Below, piece by piece: positions 1-14,600 of a DNA stretch of 64,000 nt (position 1 is its first letter; each line of letters begins with the position of its first letter). This DNA comes from Zantedeschia hybrid cultivar (Eukaryota > Streptophyta > Magnoliopsida > Alismatales > Araceae), in the NCBI GenBank assembly GCA_030544215.1, contig JARZZO010000002.1, forward strand, positions 81,661,150 to 81,725,149, in the 5' to 3' direction. Below the pieces are notes generated by a model. The model worked only from the letters and a program-made list of their open reading frames with translations, was not told where the DNA came from and searched no databases. Position numbers and translations under genes: made by a program.

Positions 1-125
1 TGTCTACTTGTATTTAACTTCATCTTTTGGATGGAAAATATCTTCCATCTCGTAACTTGGATGATTTCACTTTCACTTATTTGCTATGTGTTATATACAT
101 ATACATATATATACACATACATATA

Positions 126-215
126 CGGTTTTGTCATCAGAAATTTTGATGCAACTATGCTCGCTTCCTTTCCAAGACTGATTGGTTATTGGAAGGTCCA
201 TTCTCTTATTGAATA

Positions 216-246
<31 letters not shown>

Positions 247-345
247 TATATATACGGTTTTGTCATCATAAATTTTGATGCAACTATGCTCGCTTCCTTT
301 CCAATACTGATTGGTTATCGGAAGGTCCATTCTCCTATTCAATAA
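126..345 (+). repeat. Two direct copies of a 90-bp unit, period 129
   Basis: CGGTTTTGTCATCA begins at 126 and again at 255; the following 90 bases are about 95 percent alike. The copies are separated by TA- and CA-rich microsatellite DNA. Probably in an ORC3 intron upstream of the first exon seen. Confidence 0.85.
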
Positions 346-780
346 ACCATCAAAATCTTCAAAATTTTGATGCCCCAATTGTTTGGTTAAAAGATGCATT
401 GGGATTGTGGAACTTGGATTTGGTTGTTTAGTATATAAATTAACAGCAGTGACACACATATACATGATGTTCCTAAATATAGTAACCTCTTTCAAGTTGT
501 GGCATAATTATCCCAACTTGATTATTTTCCAACTTGTTTTCTGTGTGACATTACAATCAAGTTTACTTTTTTTCGCAATATAATTGTTCTTTTTAGCTCA
601 TTGCTTCTTAAGTTGTTGTTTTTCCGCTCATGATGTGTTGTTAGTCCAGGCTGCAAGGTTTTTTGCAAAGAGATCATGTGTAGAATGATGATGTTCTGTA
701 ATGCTAAACCAGAGAAACATTTGATTCTGCCTTCTATTTAATGATAGCTTACATGGATTTTCATTCACCTTTTGGAACAG

Positions 781-1584
781 GGAGCTTTCATTGTCCTCAC
801 TCGCTCTTTTGCTTGAAACTTGGGCGCAGCATACCAAGCAAATTGATGAGGTACGGATCAGTAGCCTTTACAACTTTTCCATAGCAGTGGCAAGATCATT
901 TTTTTAAATTGTTTATTTACTTATTCCAAGACATGCCTTAGATTCTGTTTATATCTTCTTAGGATAAACTAATCATCTTGTATTTCGAGAAGCTATGTAG
1001 TGGGAGGGGTGAGGCGACCGAGGCGACCAAGGGGTCGCCTTAGCCTCAAACGCCTAGGCGATAGCCCAGGCATTGGAGGTGATTTTTTTATTAAAAAATA
1101 GAAAAATCAGAAACATCAAAATATCATTAAATATGACATAAATCCATAAATAATGCCTATAAATGGACCAATTTAATGTATAAAATCTACCAAGTTCATA
1201 TCAAATTCAACATAAAAAAGATGCCATTACAAAATTCATATTAAATTGAACACAAAGAGGATGCAGTTACAAACAGCAAGATATGAGATCAATTTAAAAA
1301 ACAGAGGAAAAAGAGCAAAGAGAGGAGAGAGTGCAAAAGGGAAGGGACTGCAAGGGAGAGGACATAGAGAGGTAAAGAGAGGCAAAAGAAAACATAAAAA
1401 TGGAGGAAGGAAAACAAAAGATGGCTCCTCAAACCAATCAGTGAGGGTAGAGGAGCATTGTATGAACTCGTTGGAGCTGTGTGAGTCCCATGAGTGAGAG
1501 AGACGATGCCAGATTGCACAAAGTCATTGGAGTCCTGCGAGTTGTGAGAAAGACGATGCCAGATCGGTGAAGCTGTTGGAGTCC

Positions 1585-1642
<58 letters not shown>

Positions 1643-2577
1643 GCCAGGTCATGTGGGCCGGTGGCGCTGTTTGATGCGACTTAAGCGAGCGAGGCGTGTT
1701 GAGGCAAGCGCTTAGGTGGTGAAGGTGTTTCCCATGATTGCCTAGGTGATATGGGCCGACGCGAGGCGACTTAAGACCACCTCACCTCACCTCGTCGCCT
1801 AGGTGGTTGCCCCAGCTGCCTTTGATAACATAGTCGACAAGTTAGCTTCGTTATATGTATTTCGTTTCTTACACCATATAGTATAAAGCAATGATCAAAA
1901 GCTTGGAGTGAGATTACCATGAGATGTTGGGTTCCGTACATGTAGTGAGGCTTCATGGTTCATTCTTCTTCCCTTTGACTTGGTATGCCTCAGAATCAAG
2001 TAATGAGATGATTGAGATAATCTGGTGAGTAGTATCTATTCACTATGTAATAAGGTCATGAGTAGTTTGAAAAAAACATGCATCTTGATTGTGCTCGAGG
2101 AGAGGAATAAAAAGTGCATTATCCTCCCTCCTAATACTAACTTCTTTAAGGTTTAAGCTTCAGTTTGTATATGCTGTATATCTGTGAATGTATATGTATC
2201 AATGTTCTTTTTAAAGATCAATCATAAAGGGAAAGCAAGTTGAGAAATTACAGCTTTTTAAAGATCAATGATAGTGAAGGAGAAGTCTTTGGTGCAAGAT
2301 TAGTGGAAAGGAAATTGAGAAATCCCCCTAAGACACCTACAGAGAGAAAGAGAGGGAGAGAGAGAAATTGTTAGAATGGTATTCAACAGCCATCCTAAGG
2401 GTGATTAGCTTGCTAATTATATATTTTATATAATCAGTGACAAATGCTATGGGCTTAAGTAGATAGGATGGTATTGATAAACTGTTCCATTTTTTATCAC
2501 TGATCATAAAATTTGCAAGTTAATCACCCTTAGGATGGCTTATCAATAACGTCCTAACACTTGACTATGGTCTAATG

Positions 2578-2614
<37 letters not shown>

Positions 2615-5600
2615 AAACTGTCCCAACACTTTGGTCTAACCTTTATCTTTCTCTCTCTCGATAATATATACTATATATATATATATTCCAGATAGTAGAA
2701 AGTTCTATTGTCAGCTACTTTTAGCCATAGAACTTGGAGATAGAGAGAACTATGAAACCCCCGCTGGTTACTTTGTAAAATGTTTTTCTAGTACATATGT
2801 TAGAGCTTGCAGAGGGTTGGGATATGAACCTTTTATCAGATTGAATCGTACATCCCTTGGAAGATGCAGAATTAACCGAGGCATGGTAAATCCATGTGGA
2901 CATGTTCTTCTTGGAAGCAGCATTCCAGTAAGGTGTTTTCCAGAATGCCACTGCTTATCATTCTCCTTTATCTGTATTGGAAGAGACAATGCCCACTGAT
3001 TTGGAAAACAGCCATGAAACATGAACAAAGGAATGATCTTCTATGAGAAAAAAAAAACCTTTTGTGCAACTGATAGGTTATTGGTTCCCAGTTCAAATTC
3101 CATAGGGGAACACACTCTAAATTCAAACTCATATGTTCATGCAGAGTTCAAGGAAAGGTGTTTCTTGTAAAGGTGGTTGTATCCTTGGATTGGTACAACT
3201 CGGTTTCTTTGAAAATCAGGTTTTGTTGGTCCAACTCGGTATGACTTGTATAATTCAGGCGGATTCAGGTCTGACTCTGTGTGACTCATAAACCTCAAAA
3301 ACTGATGCAACTCATATGAGTTGTACCAAGTCAGCAAACCATGCTTGTATTTGTGTACTTGGAGGAAGATCCTTGATTGGCAGGCAGACATTAAGGGGGT
3401 GATGTTTTCTTTCTGAAGATCCACATGGTGATGTGTCACATATAATAGTATATGCTGAACCTTTTGGTACTGATTAAGGAAGTTAAGTTCGATGGATATT
3501 AGTTATCCCTGAGCGAATGTTGTCTATTGGTGTAATATTATTTAGAATCATCTGGTTAACAAATGGTGTCTATTGGTGAAATATATTTAGAATCATCTAG
3601 TTATAAATAAATTTGTTAATTCATTTGTTGAATGAAAGTAGGCAGGAGGCAAACTGTTTTCCTTGGCTTGTTGGCTGGGAAAAAGAAGCAGCTGTGTCTT
3701 CAAACAACCCAAGATTGAAATGGCGAGGGTCTGGTCATGATGCCCTGCCTCCTATTTCTGATGTGTATGATACAATTTTTTAATCTAAATCAAACTTGAA
3801 TTTTCTTTTGATTTATTGGTTTGATATACTTAGTTTCTGCACTCACTGAAGAGAATGATTTCTTTCTATTGTGAAACAACGAGACAGACTAGAATTATTC
3901 AGGAAATGGTGTAACTCTAGCTATGTACAAGCTGCAATTGTATTTATACTAAAATACTCAACATCTTTGTTATCTCCTAAATGACTCATTTGATTTTTAA
4001 CTTTATCACGATTTAGTTAATAAATTAATGCTGTTGTCTGTGAATTGTAGATTCTCTTGAAAATTTAGTACTGGAGCCTAAGTTTTTGATGCTCCACTTC
4101 ACTAAATACCTATTGTTCATGCACTTCTGGTAGATCTATGCTAAAGTGAGAGAGCTGCAGTCATCATTGAGACCTGTGGATAACGAGAAGACCTCAAGGA
4201 AACAACAGAGTAATGCACGCAAGTAAGCTGTCTAGTTCCTATCCTTCTGAATTCCACTAATTGATTATCTAACTTGTTTTGCTCGTTATAGCATACCCTG
4301 TTCTGTGGATCTATTCCAAGTTCTAGCCTTGACAGTGCGTGGGTGGATAGGGAGCGGTTTAGTCACTGTCCACCAGTGCTAACTATGTGCCACTTGAAAT
4401 AGGCTGTGTCGCTCGATCCCCCTGTCCTGTCTAGTGTGTTGGCTGTATGGGGGAATAGGAATTTTGGAGATCCTGTCCATCTCCACAGAGGCTGTCCTTC
4501 GGCAAAGTGGTGGCAAGGGTCTCGAGGAGGGGCAGATATGCCCCCACACGGGGCTTGGGGTTGACAGATGTAGTTCTACTTCATGGTAAGAAGCTAGGTC
4601 AGTGGAGGACGTGATTGAGCCATTGTGTGAAGGCGATGGCCTAGAAGGCAGAGGAGGTGGTGGGTGCGGAGGTCATCCTCATAATTTGCTCTGAAGGATA
4701 TAGAGAAGGATATAGAAAATGAAGGAGGTGGTGGCATGGTTGGCAGTACTGGCCGATACCGTAGGTACCGACCGGTACCGGGCCGGTACCGGATTGATAT
4801 TGGGCCGGTACCGACCGGTACCGGGCCGATACCGGTCGGTACCGGACCGGTACGTACCGGTACCGGTACCCACCGATACCGGTACCGGTACCGGTACTGC
4901 CATCCTTGGGTGGTGGGTGCGGAGGTCATGGTGAACTGCAGCTTCATTCTTTTACTGGACCTTTGGGAATTGCAAAGCCGCACAACAAAAAAAGTGCATT
5001 TCTTCCTACTTATAAATTAGATAGTTTGGTGTCATACTTTAAATCTGGATAAAGGAGGAGGGTTGCGGTAGATGACATCTAGCGTAAAAATCTTGTCACA
5101 TCTCATGATATGGATTCAATCAAAATTAACGTTGGGGCATCCTCTACTTATGACGCGCTGCACCGGAGTCTGGGTGTAGTGAGACATAGGCAAGGGTTGA
5201 GGGCGTTCCCTGCAAGCGACGTGCCACATTGGCGCCCAGATGTGGTGTTAAATGAGCAAGGGTTCCCACATCGTAGACGGGTGTGGGTAAAGAAGGTAGA
5301 TGGGGGGTCAATCAATTCGGCTTTATGCCGGGTCAATCTATTATGGAAGCTATCTTTCTGATTAGGAGCTTGATAGAGAAATATAGATATATGAAGAAAG
5401 ATCTACATATAGTGTTCATCGATTTGGAGAAGGCCTATGATAGAGTTCCAAGAAATGTCTTGTGGTGGGTGTTGGAGCGCAAGAGGGTATCTATTAAGTA
5501 CATACAAGTATTAAAAGACATGTATGAAGGAGTAACTACTAGTGTCCGCACGGTTGGAGGGGAAATAAGAGATTTTTCTATTTCCGTTGGAGTGCATTAA

Positions 5601-8600
5601 GGATCAGTAGTAAGTTCTTATTTTTTCGCATTAGTTATAGATGATTTAACAAAGGAGATACAAGAGGGCATTCGGTGGTGTATGATATTGCGGATGATAT
5701 TGTGTTAATAAATGAGACGCAAGAGGGAGTTAATAAAAAACTAGAGCTTTGGAGGAGTACCTTAGAGTCTAAGGGTTTCAGGTTAAGTAGAACTAAGACT
5801 AAATACATGCATTCTAAGTTTAGTGAAGGTTAGATAGGCGAAAAAGAGGGAGTTAACTTGGATGGGATGGCAATACCCCAAAGTACCCATTTCAAATATC
5901 TTGGTTCGATCCTCCAAGAAGACGGAGGATGCGACGAGGATGTTAGCCATAGGATTAAAGTAGGATGGCTGAAGTGGAGACTTGCCACGGGAGTCTTGTG
6001 TGACCGCAAGATCCTAACGAAGTTGAAAGGAAAATTCTACCATACGGTGATAAGACTTGCAATATTGTATGGTAGCGAGTACTGGGCGATAAAGGGGGAA
6101 CATGTCTCCAAGATTAGTGTTGCCAAGATGAGAATGTTAAGGTGGATGTGCGGGCATACTAGGCTAGATAAAATTCGTAATGAGTATATTAGAGAAAAGG
6201 TATGAGTGGTACCAATTGAGGACAAATTAAGAGAAGAGAGACTGAGATGGTTTGGGCATGTTAGGCGTAGACTTAGGGAGGCTCCAGTTAGAAAAGTGGA
6301 GCATATTAAGATAGATGGGGGGAAGAAAGGAAGGGGTAGATCCAGATTAACTTAGAAGAGAGTAGTACAATATGATTTGGACGTTTTAAACCTTTCAGAA
6401 GAGGTAGCCTAAAATCCTTTAGAGTGGAAACAAAGAATCCATATAGCCGACCCAATTATCTGGCATTAAGGCTCGGTTGAGTTGAGTTTATTATTGACAA
6501 TTCTGTATTCTCAAGGGCATTGGATCTTTATTCCTATGCATCTCATATAGAAAATGGATGTCAAAAATATTGAAAAAAAAAATTCTGTATCAGACGCATA
6601 AACTTTAGATGTTGGAGTTGAATGGTTTTCCTATTTTTGTGCACTTTATAAGTACTTATCAGTCTCTAAAAAAATGGAGATCAAGCCATACAATTCTGTG
6701 GTAGGTGGGAAGACACTTTAGGCATCATTAGTAGCAATTGTTTCTGTCCCTATATGTACTCTTATATACAAATAAAAGGCTGAAGAAAAATGTGTCTTTA
6801 TATAGGCATCTTGTTGTTCTGTTCCAATGTGTAAGCAAAATGCTCTCAACTGACCTGTGAAAGAATGGTGTTTTAACAACTTTATTCAATCCTTGTGATA
6901 GGAACCTTGCACCTCAGCGCTGTTCGAACCTAGAAGAAGGGGCATCAAAAGTAAATGAGAAAGCTGCTATATTGATGAAAGAAATGGTTAGGTATGCATC
7001 AGTTATTAAATCGTTTGTATGCTGGGTTGCTACTGTTGTAATTCTTCATCTCTCACATTTTTTTCAGCGACTATTCTTTCTTTTTTGGTTCTCGGTGACT
7101 ATTTCTTTCTTTGGGTAATTCTTTGTTTAATATTCATTTTTAAGAAAAATTCTTTTGTGTAGTAGTATAATAGTGCACCCAGAAGAAGAAATGTTTGCTT
7201 TCTTCCAACGGATGTACTATTCAGCTGATCAGTTTCAGATTATTAATATTAAAGCAATGGTGATCTGAAATATGATACCACAAGATTTTTTCTTAAATGA
7301 ACAAAGGTGGATGTTTAATGAACCTGCATTCCTTATTGTTATATAAACTTGAATTAAAATTTTGGGCTTCTTAGGGGCAGAAGCCCTTGCATCATGCATG
7401 CTGGGATTTGGAATTGGCCATCATAAAGAGTATTGTCATTTACATTTTGTTTGTTTGCTTATAAATAATTTCAGTCTTATATTCTTTTTCAGCACCATGC
7501 AAAACATCTTTCAACAATATTTATAGTATTAGGACGCTCTTAGAAATATTTTAAAATTCCTAATATCTAGAGCACAATATCTGAGTTTTTTTTGGATGCT
7601 TAGTTTTTTTTAGTTTTGTTGAATTTTACTATTTTTTGGATGCTTAGTTTTTTTTAGTTTTGTTGAATTTTACTATTTTTTCGATGAACAATATAGTACA
7701 TTTGATGATCGAAGAAAATACATCAATTAACTCACCATATGCTGAGAAATTAATCATAATATTTGTTCTGAAGAAAAGAATAGCCTCCTTGGATAAAGAT
7801 TGCACCTTTTTCATTTACTTGGAAGTAGAAACTTGACGAATGGTGGCAAACAGATCGAGATGAGTATTCATACCTAGAACTAGCATAAATAAGAACCAGA
7901 ATACAATCAATCCATAGGTTGGTTGAAGTGGAGAAATGCATCTGGAGTCCTTTGTGATCGGCAGGTCTCCTTAAAACCCAAACATAAGTTTTAGAGGACA
8001 GCTGTGAGACTTGCTATGTTATATGATTCCGAGTGTTCGGCTGCGAGAAAGGATTATATATAAAAAAAGTTATGTGTTGCGGAGGTGAGGATGTTAAGGT
8101 GGATGTGTGGTAAGACTAGGAAAGATAAAATTAGGAATGAATATATAAATGTAAGGATTTAGGTGTAGCTCCTATTGACGTTAAGCTTAAGGAGAATTGG
8201 TTGTAGTGGTTTGGTCATGTATATCGTCATCTAAGTTTAGCACCAGTTAAGAGGTGTGATAGAATTAGAGTGTAGGAGGATAGAAGACGTCAATGAAGAC
8301 CTAAGATGAGATGGTTAGATGTTAAAAGGACATGACATTGCTGCATGTTATCTCAAGTTTGGCATTTGATAGATTAAGATGGCGGGACATGATTCATGTA
8401 GCCGACCCCAAATAGATGGGATAAGGCTTTGATGATGATGATGATGAATCCAATCAGTCCATAGCTAATAGATAAATGGGACTTTCATGCTTAAAAATAA
8501 TAAAACTCATGGCCTTTCTTATTTGGCTGATCTCAGCAAGCCCAGTGCTATGGGCAAAATTCTTATTTTTCCTGTCAACTGCTAAGGGTTCAGCTGAATT

Positions 8601-11600
8601 TGTCAAAAATTTGAAGCAGGCTGTCGTACCATGTTAGATGCAAGTTGTTCAGCATTAACAATGAGCACCTTATACTGAAATCAAGTTCAAGAAGTACATG
8701 GAACGTTGATCTGAATCAATTTATTGCATTCAACTAGTATGTTAAACTAAAACATATGGAAAAGAAAGATATAAGGAGGTTATGAAAATATGAATGAGAT
8801 GAGAACGCAGAATGGATCCTGAAGTGATAACATGATGACAAGGATCAAGATGGGGGAATTTGTGTGAAAAGAGGCAGGGCTACGGATGGTATGGATGACT
8901 GCACGAATTGGCTTGGAAGGGGACACTAGATTGTGGAACCAAGGTTCGTCGACTTGGGGATTTGGATCCGATCAGTTCTGGCTAGATACAAGTCGGATCT
9001 GATCTGACTCAGGTCGACTCGGTCCGACTCACACAAGTCACATGAGTCAAGCCAATGAGTACGTTAAAACTTAAAAGTAATGAGTTTAAGCCATATTTTA
9101 GAGAAATGCATCCTATTAATTGATATTAAAAGTATAAAATTACTTATCAAATGAAAAAAAACTCAATTTAAAACAGCTCACTATGTATGTATGAGTCGGC
9201 ATGATGCAGTCTGACTCGGTGAGTACCAGCAGATTGGACTTGCTCAAATACAATTTGACTCGTAGGAGTTGGCACGATCCGGAACGATACGGCAAACCAT
9301 TTGTGGAACGCAGAAAAGTATACGAGTGTTTACTTTACCAAGGATTTAGGCTTCCAATATATAAAGGAGCTTAGAGGCGACGACGCCCCTGCAAGTGTGC
9401 AACAAAGCATGGGGTAGGGTTACTGGTGTCAGAAGATTTTTCTGGTCTTAACAGGGACAAGGCCTGTGATTCTGTGAAGCACAAAGGCCCTTGGAGCAAG
9501 TAATTGGCTTCATGAATGTGGGCTCCTTGGCCGTGAGTCGTGCAACAGCATATCATTCTTGACCACAATGTTTTTTTTGGGGGGGGGGATATGACGAAGG
9601 ATGGCAATATGGCATATGAGATATAGATGTACATCTGGAGCTCTAGTGCATCAACTGTGTCCAAGGGAAAATGCGGTGTGGTCAACCAAGCTTTTTCTGG
9701 AGCTCTAGAAGCTTCGAGTAGGATTTTGCAGCTTCCAAAGGTAGAACATAGGTACCATCCAGCCTTATTAGCCCATGCATACCTCATTTGTAGCCTGCAT
9801 TGGTAGCTTCCAAACCCTGATCCTGCAGCACTCCCATACACAGCCTGTTCTTGGTAGCCCCTGCGCATAGAATCATGCCCCCTCCTACTCTGTCAAATCT
9901 TCCCCTCAGCAGTGATTGTGATGGTATCATTCGACAATAAAAAGCATGGGCTTTTTCCAGAAATTTGACAGATTTTGAGGAGCTTTGCATGAATTGTGAG
10001 TTTGGAGGGATTCATACCTAAACTAGAAAGTTTATAGGGGCTGATATCCATAAATCCCTTTGTTTGGAGTTATAACGATCCGATCCAACCCTTGTGAGGT
10101 ATTGTTCACTTGGACCAAGTCTCAATGATTTGGCACCTCAAAAGTTATGGAGCTCCTCATATATGGGAGATGGCTCAACAACTTTTTTTCACTTTTTGAT
10201 ATAGGACTAATTCAATTCATTTCCTCCCTAGCTCACATAGTGGTGGCTCTACACCATGGCAGCTCCACACTGACTTAAATCTATATTTAGCTCTCTCCTG
10301 TAGTAACCCTTTCTTAATACCCGACTCATGACTGGGTCACTACAGAAGGGGCCAACATTCTTATCCGAAATCAGATCGGCCATGTATACCAATCTATCAA
10401 ATGTTGATTGGGATCAGCGGATCCTACGAGCATCCTTTTTTCACTACATTGGTAGAAACTAGAGAAGAATATGGTATGTCAGAATGTATCACATTCCTTG
10501 ACGTCCATGGAATTGTGTAAACTTTGTTAGAGAAGTTGATTTCTTTATTCTGTTGTAACTTTGCTTTATTTTTAGTGAATTAGGGCAATTTCATGCCACA
10601 CCTTCCACAAGGTGATACATCCAAAATAGAGAAAAATTTCCATTAAAAGATAAACCAGAGTCTCACATTATGATAGCCATCATCCACACACCACACCCAA
10701 GCACAAATGTGCTGCAAACATTGGCCCTACATTCATGTTGAAAGTTAATGATGCTCAACAAGTCCAACATGGAAGAACAATATATTCTTGCTATTTTTAC
10801 AAACTAGAATTGTAATTTTGGCTTCTTTTACTTTGCTTGGTTACAATCTTTTATTCATTGCGCCACCCAATTTATGACTGTTTGGAGAGTAGTAGGAGCC
10901 TAGCCTATGACTTGGTAGGTCCTTTTTGCATAATAGGGCCATGTCAGCTGCTTGGGTATATCTCAACACTTGGACACACATGTTGACTCTCCATTTTGGG
11001 ACTTATAAAATAAGCAGGTCAACAACTCTCCAAATTACATGCATGAATGTCAAGTTTCAAAATTTTAACTAACATTTACTTATTTTTTTATATTTCAGGC
11101 ATCCCAATTTATCACGCTTTACTACACATATGTATACATGTATATATCTCATGAATCCTCCTATCTTGCTTCCAAACCTTTTGTGCCCCATGTGTATCTT
11201 CATGTTGACACTTGACTCTAAGTCCACATTCCACGAAGTATAGGATCTAGTATCTAGGTCCAGGAGTTCTGGCAAGTCTAAGAATTGGATTATAAGGGGG
11301 ATGTAGTATCGAAGATGGATTCTACGAAGCCCAGGGATTGGATTATGAAGGAAAATTTGTGGAAAAATAGGTGAACCAGATAAATCAAGATTATGCTCCC
11401 TATCCCACTTTATTTTGGTGCCGGATCCTAGGATCCATGCAACCAACATGTCTAATATTATTTCTGGATTTTGGATATCAATTCAACTTTAGTTTGAGTT
11501 TGTATTATCTGCACAATCAAGTAGATAACTTGGAGATTACAAAAACAAAAAAGCAGGGTTTAGACATTTGCTCTAAGATATTCTTCATGGCTGAAAACAT

Positions 11601-14600
11601 TAATCTTATGACTGTGCTAGGGATCAATTGTAGCAATGCTATCCAACCTTGTGAGGTATTATTTGCCTTGGATTAAGTCTGCATGGTTTTGTCCCCAAAA
11701 CGCATCTGACAAGCTATGGATACAGGCTCTCCATATATATTCTAATAACCTTTTCATGTTTTTTGATATGGGACTAATTTGTTCATCCCTGCCCAAGTCT
11801 TGGATGTTGTGGTTGGCTCCATGTGGCAGCTCCACACTGCTTTACCTTCCATGCAGCCCTCTTCTATGGGGATCTTTCCCTTGTTAGGCTTGTGATTAGG
11901 TTACTTCAAGCCTACCAACTTCTACGTGGATCGTCTATGAATCAGCCCATATTGTACTGTACAGGTCCTGTTCTAATAGCAAAGTTTAACTTGATCTAAC
12001 CCTTGTAAGGTATTATTTGCTTTGGATCAAGTTTGCAGAGGCGGCTCACAAATAATGTATATGGGTCTATGTATGGCTCAATATAATAATGGGACTCATC
12101 TAGTTCATCCTTGACCTAGCCTCCAGACAGTGGTGGCTCCACACAGTGGCAGCTCCACACTACTTTACCTCGCATGTAGCCCTCTCCTATGAGTTGCCCT
12201 TTTCTTCTGTTGGGCTCATGACTGGGTCACTACATTGATGAGAAGATCATGATAATTCCCAAAGATGATGAGGCTTTCATTATTGAAAATTGTGCAGCGA
12301 AAGTTTGACATTAACTACATGAAACAATGAAGATCATTGTGTTGGGAACTTGTAACAGAACACTGTTTACACAAAGATAATAACTAAGATATATATGTTT
12401 CTTTGAATGAGATCAAGATGGTCGAACATTAGGTTCACCAGCAGGAAGCTCCTCTTAGTCTGCACACCCTGCACCAAAGAAGGGAAAAGAGGAAAAGAAA
12501 AAGGCTTGTCATTGACTGAAAATGAATCATTGGAAAGCAGCTTCTCTAGCAAGAGAATGAGGACATGGTATAGGGAAAGTTAGTGGCAGTAACAAGCACC
12601 ATGGGTCATATTTGCATTCATCATCGTGTTGTGTGTGAGTTCAAGCTTTACAAAGAATATGCCAGATTCTGGATTAAGATCTATTACCATGGAAGCTAAT
12701 TATGTAGTGTAAAGTTTACTTGAAGAGGAAACATCAACTGGTTGACATCTAAACTCTAGAATCTCAATGTGGAGAAAAAATATTCGTATTTCACTTGGAA
12801 ATGTCTAGAATAAAAATGAATCGAGGATTAATGTAGCATTCAATGCAATATTTTGAGGCTTTCTTCTGAAACATACATCAAAATCTTCATCGCCATCATC
12901 ATCTGCCAAGTCCCAAATACTTGGAGTTGGCCATTTCACTCTTACACATCCTATTTGTATGCCCCCATCTCACATGACTTTCATGTATTGTTGCTAGCTA
13001 CCACTACCACCTTCCAGAAAGAGTTATTTGATATATGATATCTCTGTATCCTTGCACACCTGTCTAAGCATTCTCACCTCAACCACTCCTATCCTGCTAA
13101 CCTGGCTTTTCTTCACCACCCAACACAATGCCCAATGCAACGTAGACACTAACCATTTGTCATTTTATAGAAAGCTTATAAAGAGCAACCAATTCCTCAT
13201 ATGACAAAGTTGAATCTGCATTTGTCTTGGAGATCATGTTTATTGTTTAATTACATGATTACGATCACCTTTTCCTAATACTATTTGAAGCTTTTTTCCC
13301 TTTTTATAAACTTGTTGCATATGTTGTTTTGGCTTAGTGAACTCCTACTTTGTTCTGTTGTTTCTTGCACTTGCTTTGTCAAATGAAATTATTCAACTCT
13401 TGGACACAGAGACTTGTTGAAGCCCATTGAGTGTGCACCTTTTCATGAAATTTTCTGCTTCAAGCATGTTGGCATGGTACAATTGGTAAGTCTTTTGACC
13501 AACTTATTACTATCAGCGTCTTAATATACTGTGTAGTGTAAATTAGGTTTTTCTGTTTCTCTTTCTTCCTGTGAGCTGCACTAATAGTAATTTAGTTTTT
13601 GAAGATGACTAAAGAATTTTTACTGTACGAAAGATACCAACTGTAATGTGGTTGTTCCTTGAACTTAGTTGTTTCTTCATATGCAAATTTCTGGGATATT
13701 TGAGAACTTTTTTTTTTGTGTGTGTTAAGGCTTTGATTGGAGATCCAAGGAGGATAATTCATCTTGACCTTATCAAGTCTCCATCCTATATCCAGTGTTG
13801 CTGCTGCCATAAAGAGGATGCCTTGACATCATCCATGCATGATACGTCAATCATGTAAGTGATTCAGAATTTTTTTATGATCCCTATACGATTTGATGAA
13901 GCCAAAGATTGATTCTAGACCGCTAGCAAATTTGTCCTAACAAATAGGAAAAAAAAGGGGGTAAGAGACCTTGCCACCACATTAATCTTTATTAATTGTC
14001 TACTACTACTACCAAGTATAACATGTGCATCCTGTCCCTTCCTATGATCATGGTTTATTGAAATTTGTAGCCAGTTTGAGGAGCGAGGGAGGGAGGGAGG
14101 GAAAGAGAGAGACCACGATGGGGGGAGAGACTTCACTATCCTTATCGCCTTAAGCAGACCAAGAGCAGACAGGAAACTAAATGGCTTTACAGATTTAAAA
14201 ATGCTTTCTGCCACTTTTTAGAGGTATTCTTAAGAATGAAGCCTTTCCAATTAAAATGAAAAGAGAAGGTTCCAACACAAATGTTTTCAATGTAAACCCT
14301 ACTTCCTTAGAATGGACCTCATGAGAACTCTCAGAATCCTGATTGTTATATCGACACCCTTTTCCACAATAGACTTGAAGATGGATGGAGATGTTGGAAA
14401 ATATCAAAGAAAGCATCTGCGTCAATTCAAAACTTGGAGATGCCTGAACTTTATGGCAGAGTGATACTCATTTTCTGCAATAGTGTCTACAAAGGGGCAG
14501 GTCAAACAAGATATGGGGTGCATCTAGCAATGATTCAACTGTGGAATTTTGCTCTTTATTCTTCAATAAGTTGCTTTAAATAGATAAATTTCGTCACAGT

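Noticed and set aside
91..495. 134-codon minus-strand ORF with internal repeats
   Set aside because: It translates the two direct copies and the TA/CA microsatellite; the repeated peptide simply reflects the repeated DNA.
641..700. An additional ORC3 exon around 650-695 (GCTGCAAGGTTTTTTGC...)
   Set aside because: An acceptor-like CCAG is present, but no donor gives an open exon with the phase required by exon 781-850.
4594..5020. Protein-coding ORFs rich in Tyr-Arg-Pro-Val on both strands
   Set aside because: They translate the GGTACCG repeats of the hAT element 4735-4908 and have no independent support.
9371..9990. 165- and 68-codon minus-strand ORFs near 9.4-10 kb
   Set aside because: No recognisable domain, location in an ORC3 intron, and a G homopolymer run inside the frame; treated as chance ORFs.
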